Shown one piece after another: positions 60,609 to 64,000 of a stretch of DNA of 64,000 nucleotides (within the stretch, counting starts at the first letter, position 1; the number at the start of each line of letters is the position of its first letter). Where the stretch lies: the NCBI GenBank assembly GCA_032622095.1, contig CP136065.1:52507949-52571948 (forward strand), read 5' to 3'. The DNA comes from Siphonodentalium dalli (taxonomy: Eukaryota; Mollusca; Scaphopoda; Gadilida; Siphonodentaliidae). Made by a program: the position numbers and the translations under genes. The notes under the pieces were generated by a model. The model saw only the letters and a list, made by a program, of their open reading frames with translations. It searched no databases and was not told the DNA's origin.

Positions 60609-60850
60609 CCCTTTCATGACTGGAACTTCCTTTAATTTTGCAAAAACCCTGTGCCAAATGCACTCTCATTTATATATTTGGGAGTCGCCCATAGGGCACC
60701 TCGCATATATAAGAGAATGCATTGGCCCTAATAATATTTACCTTGACCTTGTAAGCCAGTGCATTCTCTTACATATGCGAGGCTCCCTATGGGAGACTTG
60801 TATATATAATAGAATGCACTGGCACAGGATCTTTTATGCTGCACCAGCAT
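60609..60850. mobile_element. Family C element, shell 1, right end lost
   Basis: TTAA-CCCTTTCATGACTGGAAC on the left and two core palindromes. The right end stops after 'gctgcaccagcat'. Confidence 0.77.
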
Positions 60851-61403
60851 TATAGTTGAACATAGAATTTCTCTTCCCAGCCAAGAAAAATAATTCAATG
60901 GTGTTTCCTATATAGATTCTGGGTATAACATAATATTTTTTTTATTTTTTTTTTACAGATGAAAGCCATATGAAAAAAAATCTGTAGCTGATATGCAGGA
61001 AGAGAGATTCTACCTTTGCGAGATATATATCTAATTTCTTGGCCCAACAACAGGGTATACTACCATTTTTTGTTCCTTATTACATTAAACTTGCTTGAAC
61101 CATAAGTTGCTAGAACAATCTATTCATAATGGTTTATCTGAATGTTTTATGTTTACTAAATAATTAATGATTATAACTCAATGACACACTGTATCCAACT
61201 CTGCATTGAGAACATCTTTGCATGCTGCTCACGTGATTATCAGATTTCATGGAAATTTTGCAATAGTGCTTGGTTTTTCACTATTCACCCAAAGTAATGA
61301 ATAACATTTGTTGGAATTGCTTTAATACCCGAGAGTTGTGATCAACAGGCCATCAATATTTATGTGCCTGTTCAGGAAATTTAGAATTAATTTAACTCAG
61401 GTA

Positions 61404-61524
61404 CAGTAAAGTGAGAGCTTTCCAATGAATAGCAACAAGCCATATTTCCGACTAAATCACTAAATCCTGAAAAGTTACCAATAATTCTGCTGTGGTTAAG
61501 GAGTCGATTATTTAGGGCATTACT
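61404..61524. mobile_element. MITE family A copy 15 (left arm deleted)
   Basis: TA and CAGTAA are followed directly by 'gtgagagctttcc' and a complete right arm. The left arm is lost but both termini remain. Confidence 0.8.
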
Positions 61525-62130
61525 GTAATATACTTTTGAACTAATTGTTAGTCAGTATAAAGAAATCCTCAAAGCAGAGAAAATGGAAAAGTTATCAGTG
61601 GTTAGAATTAAGGATCTATCTGGATGTAGGGTCCTACGAATACTCAATGTTGATATCATTGATCTGATTTGTTGACGATATCGAATTGGACCGCTTTCCC
61701 CACCCGATTCAAATATTTTTGAATATCCAATATGTCCGAATCATTGATGCGTTGTGAATTTTGCGCAGTGGCGATGAAATATGATACACACCCTGTATTT
61801 GTTGCAACAAGGGTATTTTTTTACATATCATAAGTTTGTTGACTTCGTCAATGTGATGCCAAAAAGTGCACATATCAGTCGGTACTTTATTAACTATAAT
61901 TAGTTATCTAGATGGGTACATGCCTATATATTAACTATTTATGCAATGTACATGACTGTGGTTGTGCATGTAAATAGATTGCTTTAGTTAGTTCCATGTG
62001 ATCATGACATTGTCTGCAAATTTTGTAGTGATGATATTAACTTCTAGATTATAATTAACTGCAAATGGAATGATAATTTTGCACATAAACATCCACTCTG
62101 ATACAGTTTTAATAGTATAATTAATAAAAC

Positions 62131-62337
62131 TTAAGATAATTCGTATACGATATCAACATCAATCATCGGAAAGAACCAATTCGCAGGGCCCCTCACTGGA
62201 TGTTTATAGAAAGGATCTTTGAAGAAATCCATAAAGTGTAAACAATGAATTGTGATATAATCAAGTTGCATCTTATTTTGGTAGGCAATTTTATCCGATA
62301 CCAAACCTACAACTGATTGTGTCATTGTGATGTGCAT
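62131..62337 (-). CDS. Unrecognised open frame (68 codons)
   Basis: ATG at 62337 to a stop at 62131, outside recognised repeats. The composition is protein-like (for example FFKDPFYKHPVRGPANWFF). An in-frame stop lies just upstream and there is no obvious acceptor, so if real it is a terminal fragment or pseudogene. No family recognised. Confidence 0.2.
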   Translation of the reverse strand: MHITMTQSVVGLVSDKIAYQNKMQLDYITIHCLHFMDFFKDPFYKHPVRGPANWFFPMIDVDIVYELS

Positions 62338-62496
62338 TTCAAGTTACAAAGATAAATATCAGATCATAGGATTCCTACAGAGATTCAATTGAATTTACTT
62401 ACAGCCGAATGGCTTATTAAGTATGCAACTGGTACAGGTTAAGTTTTTTCCACGATACATCTTGCTTGGATGATGCTTCATTTCATCCACATTCAA

Positions 62497-62815
62497 GGCC
62501 ATGCAAAGTCAATTTCGTGTTTCTCAGGCCAAAAGTTTCATCATTAATCAAAAATCGCTCAATCAAGTATGACCGATGCATTTTTATTTTTTACAGAGAC
62601 TGCAGTCAGAATGCATCACATGCTTAACAGATTTTTAAACATAGTCCCTAATTACTGTAATGAATCTGAAATCTGAAATAGTGAACAGGTCTGTTCCGAT
62701 CACAATTCCGCACATTTATATAAAAGTAACCCTACAGGAACACTAATAATCAAGTTAGGCGAGCAGATTCCAGGACCATGGGGCCTGAAAAACGGGAAAT
62801 AGACTTTGCATGGCC
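62497..62815. mobile_element. GGCCATGCAAAGTC inverted-repeat element (319 bp)
   Basis: Ends GGCCATGCAAAGTCAATTTC and 'aaatagactttgcatggcc', with 'ttctcaggcc' / 'ggcctgaaaaa' next. A fragment of the same end ('aaagtcaatttcttgtttct') occurs at about 5601. Target duplication not evident. Confidence 0.55.
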
Positions 62816-63084
62816 AAATGTCACATAGTTAACTCAAGCTAATTGGTAGGATATTTAAATCTGATTACCGGTAGCACAATTTGTGATAATATATTGAACT
62901 GAATTAGTCAAATATCACTGCGGAACTGTTTTATTTTTACAAGATGGGGGGGAAAAACCATTAGTTTTCAAAATTTATAATTTATTAAAGGCAATTATAA
63001 AAAGCCCGTTTTGAGACATGTCGTTATTAGAAACACGCTGCCCAGAATGGAAGCTGTGTTCTAAAAATAATTTCTGGTTACAGA

Positions 63085-63470
63085 TAGGGCTGTAACGATT
63101 CAGACCTTAATGATGCGAATCACAATTTTACTATCACAATGCGCATTGTGATGCAAATTTTTGGCAACCGACGGCTGTGGAAACTAGATGAACCACTCAA
63201 TCATTTTTAGTATGTATATTCTCATCGGTGTTCACCTTGGCATATTCATTGAAGTTAAATTACAAGACCTAACTAAAATGACCAAAATGCATGGCCAGGT
63301 ATTAGAAGTAGACTATAATACCATAACTAATAGTCCCCAGATCTGCCAAGATGGGAAGTTTTGAGGGATCTCTGACTATTGATAACTCTCCATATATGAA
63401 TTGTTTTTGCATTGCATCGTGGATTTTAAAAAGCAATGCATCAGAATCGTGATGAATCGTGGCAGCCCTA
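63085..63470. mobile_element. hAT-like MITE with perfect 8-bp TSD
   Basis: Termini TAGGGCTGTAACGATTCA / TGAATCGTGGCAGCCCTA. Perfect 8-bp duplication gttacaga at 63077-63084 and 63471-63478. Extended 'gatgcgaatcacaat' inverted matches. No coding capacity. End sequence and duplication length fit hAT. Confidence 0.88.
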
Positions 63471-63805
63471 GTTACAGAATGATTATGGAGGAAAACAAAA
63501 CTTCAATGTTGTGAAAATGTATTGAAAAGTGAAGTTGGATAATTAAATAAAAATATTTCATGGGGCAGAAAGTTAGCAGTGAGACAAACACTCAATTCTA
63601 TTGTATCCAGAACAAACTGAAAAGGAATGCTCTTTTTTGTGACATGCTGCAAACAAACTGGGTTTGTTTTTTTCTTTTTTTTAGGCAGCAATTAATTAGT
63701 TTTTCATAAGGAATTTATGTATTTATCAAAATTCAAGAGACAAGGGTGGTGCCTGAAAATAAACTTCTTTGTATTAATAGCCTAACAGTCGACAGTCAGG
63801 AAATA

Positions 63806-64000
63806 CACGAATGCCCTAAATAATCGACTCCTTAACCATAGCAGAATTTATGGGTAATTTTTCAGGATTTAGTTGGAAATATGGCTTGTTGCCATTCATC
63901 GTAAAGCTATCAGTGAGAGCTTTCCGATGAATGGCAACAAGCCATATTTCCGACTAAATCCTGAAAAATTACCCATTATTCTGCTGATGTTAAGGAGTCG
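63806..64000. mobile_element. MITE family A copy 16 (cut by window end)
   Basis: Palindromic copy starting after TA. The right arm runs to the last base of the window, missing about 18 bp. Confidence 0.83.

Noticed and set aside
1-64000. A prokaryotic-type operon, phage, toxin or defence system
   Set aside because: Base composition, spliced exons, MITE density and absence of long frames all indicate animal nuclear DNA.

Overview
The window reads as animal nuclear DNA: AT-rich, with almost no long open frames and packed with short non-autonomous DNA transposons. It is most likely from a lophotrochozoan, probably a mollusc and perhaps a bivalve. The mollusc call rests on repeats of the type 'gggccataactctg ... 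acggacagacgg', 'tgaccttgaggtcaaggtca' and 'caggtgagctaaa', and on Helitron-like elements with tandem cores that resemble bivalve 'pearl' elements. It is an inference, not a proof.

One protein-coding gene is recognisable: the 5' coding end of the WDFY3 (ALFY) orthologue on the minus strand. Exon 38377-38168 carries the start codon. Exon 36496-36373 follows after a 1,671-bp intron. The splice sites are canonical and the two exons join in phase, giving about 104 residues very close to the vertebrate N-terminus. I could not find the next exon, so positions 1-36372 are probably a very large intron. The region above 38.4 kb is then 5' UTR intron and/or upstream DNA. No other functional gene, tRNA or rRNA could be supported.

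The rest is a dense, nested repeat landscape. (A) 16 copies of a palindromic TA-flanked MITE. (B) 14 copies of an element with 8-bp target duplications whose ends are themselves hairpins. (C) 14 copies of a nested double-hairpin element; one shared core sits inside at least four different outer shells, three of them piggyBac-like (TTAA). (H) A second TTAA family. Three Helitron-like elements, two with an inferable empty site. Two hAT-type elements with 8-bp target duplications. Two long-TIR elements with 5-bp duplications and a shared CAGGTC terminus. A degenerate LINE reverse-transcriptase 3' end. Several smaller foldbacks, tandem repeats and long G/C homopolymers.

By region: 0-5 kb is mostly anonymous AT-rich DNA with a few B/C copies. 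5-28 kb is crowded with A, B and C elements, including a Helitron inside a C element at 13 kb and a tandem repeat at 20.6-21.1 kb. 28-36 kb holds 'aaggtca' repeats, an anonymous GC-richer block and a 916-bp foldback. 36-38.4 kb holds the two WDFY3 exons and a TE-filled intron. 39-45 kb holds two large TIR elements. 46-54 kb holds two Helitrons, the LINE tail and a tandem duplication. 54-64 kb holds further MITEs and a perfect-TSD hAT MITE.

There is no bacterial operon, CRISPR array or defence system here. The most interesting signals are about transposon architecture: modular shells around one core, arm-to-arm concordance within MITE copies, recurrent 6-bp CATGTA micro-insertions, and Helitron empty sites.
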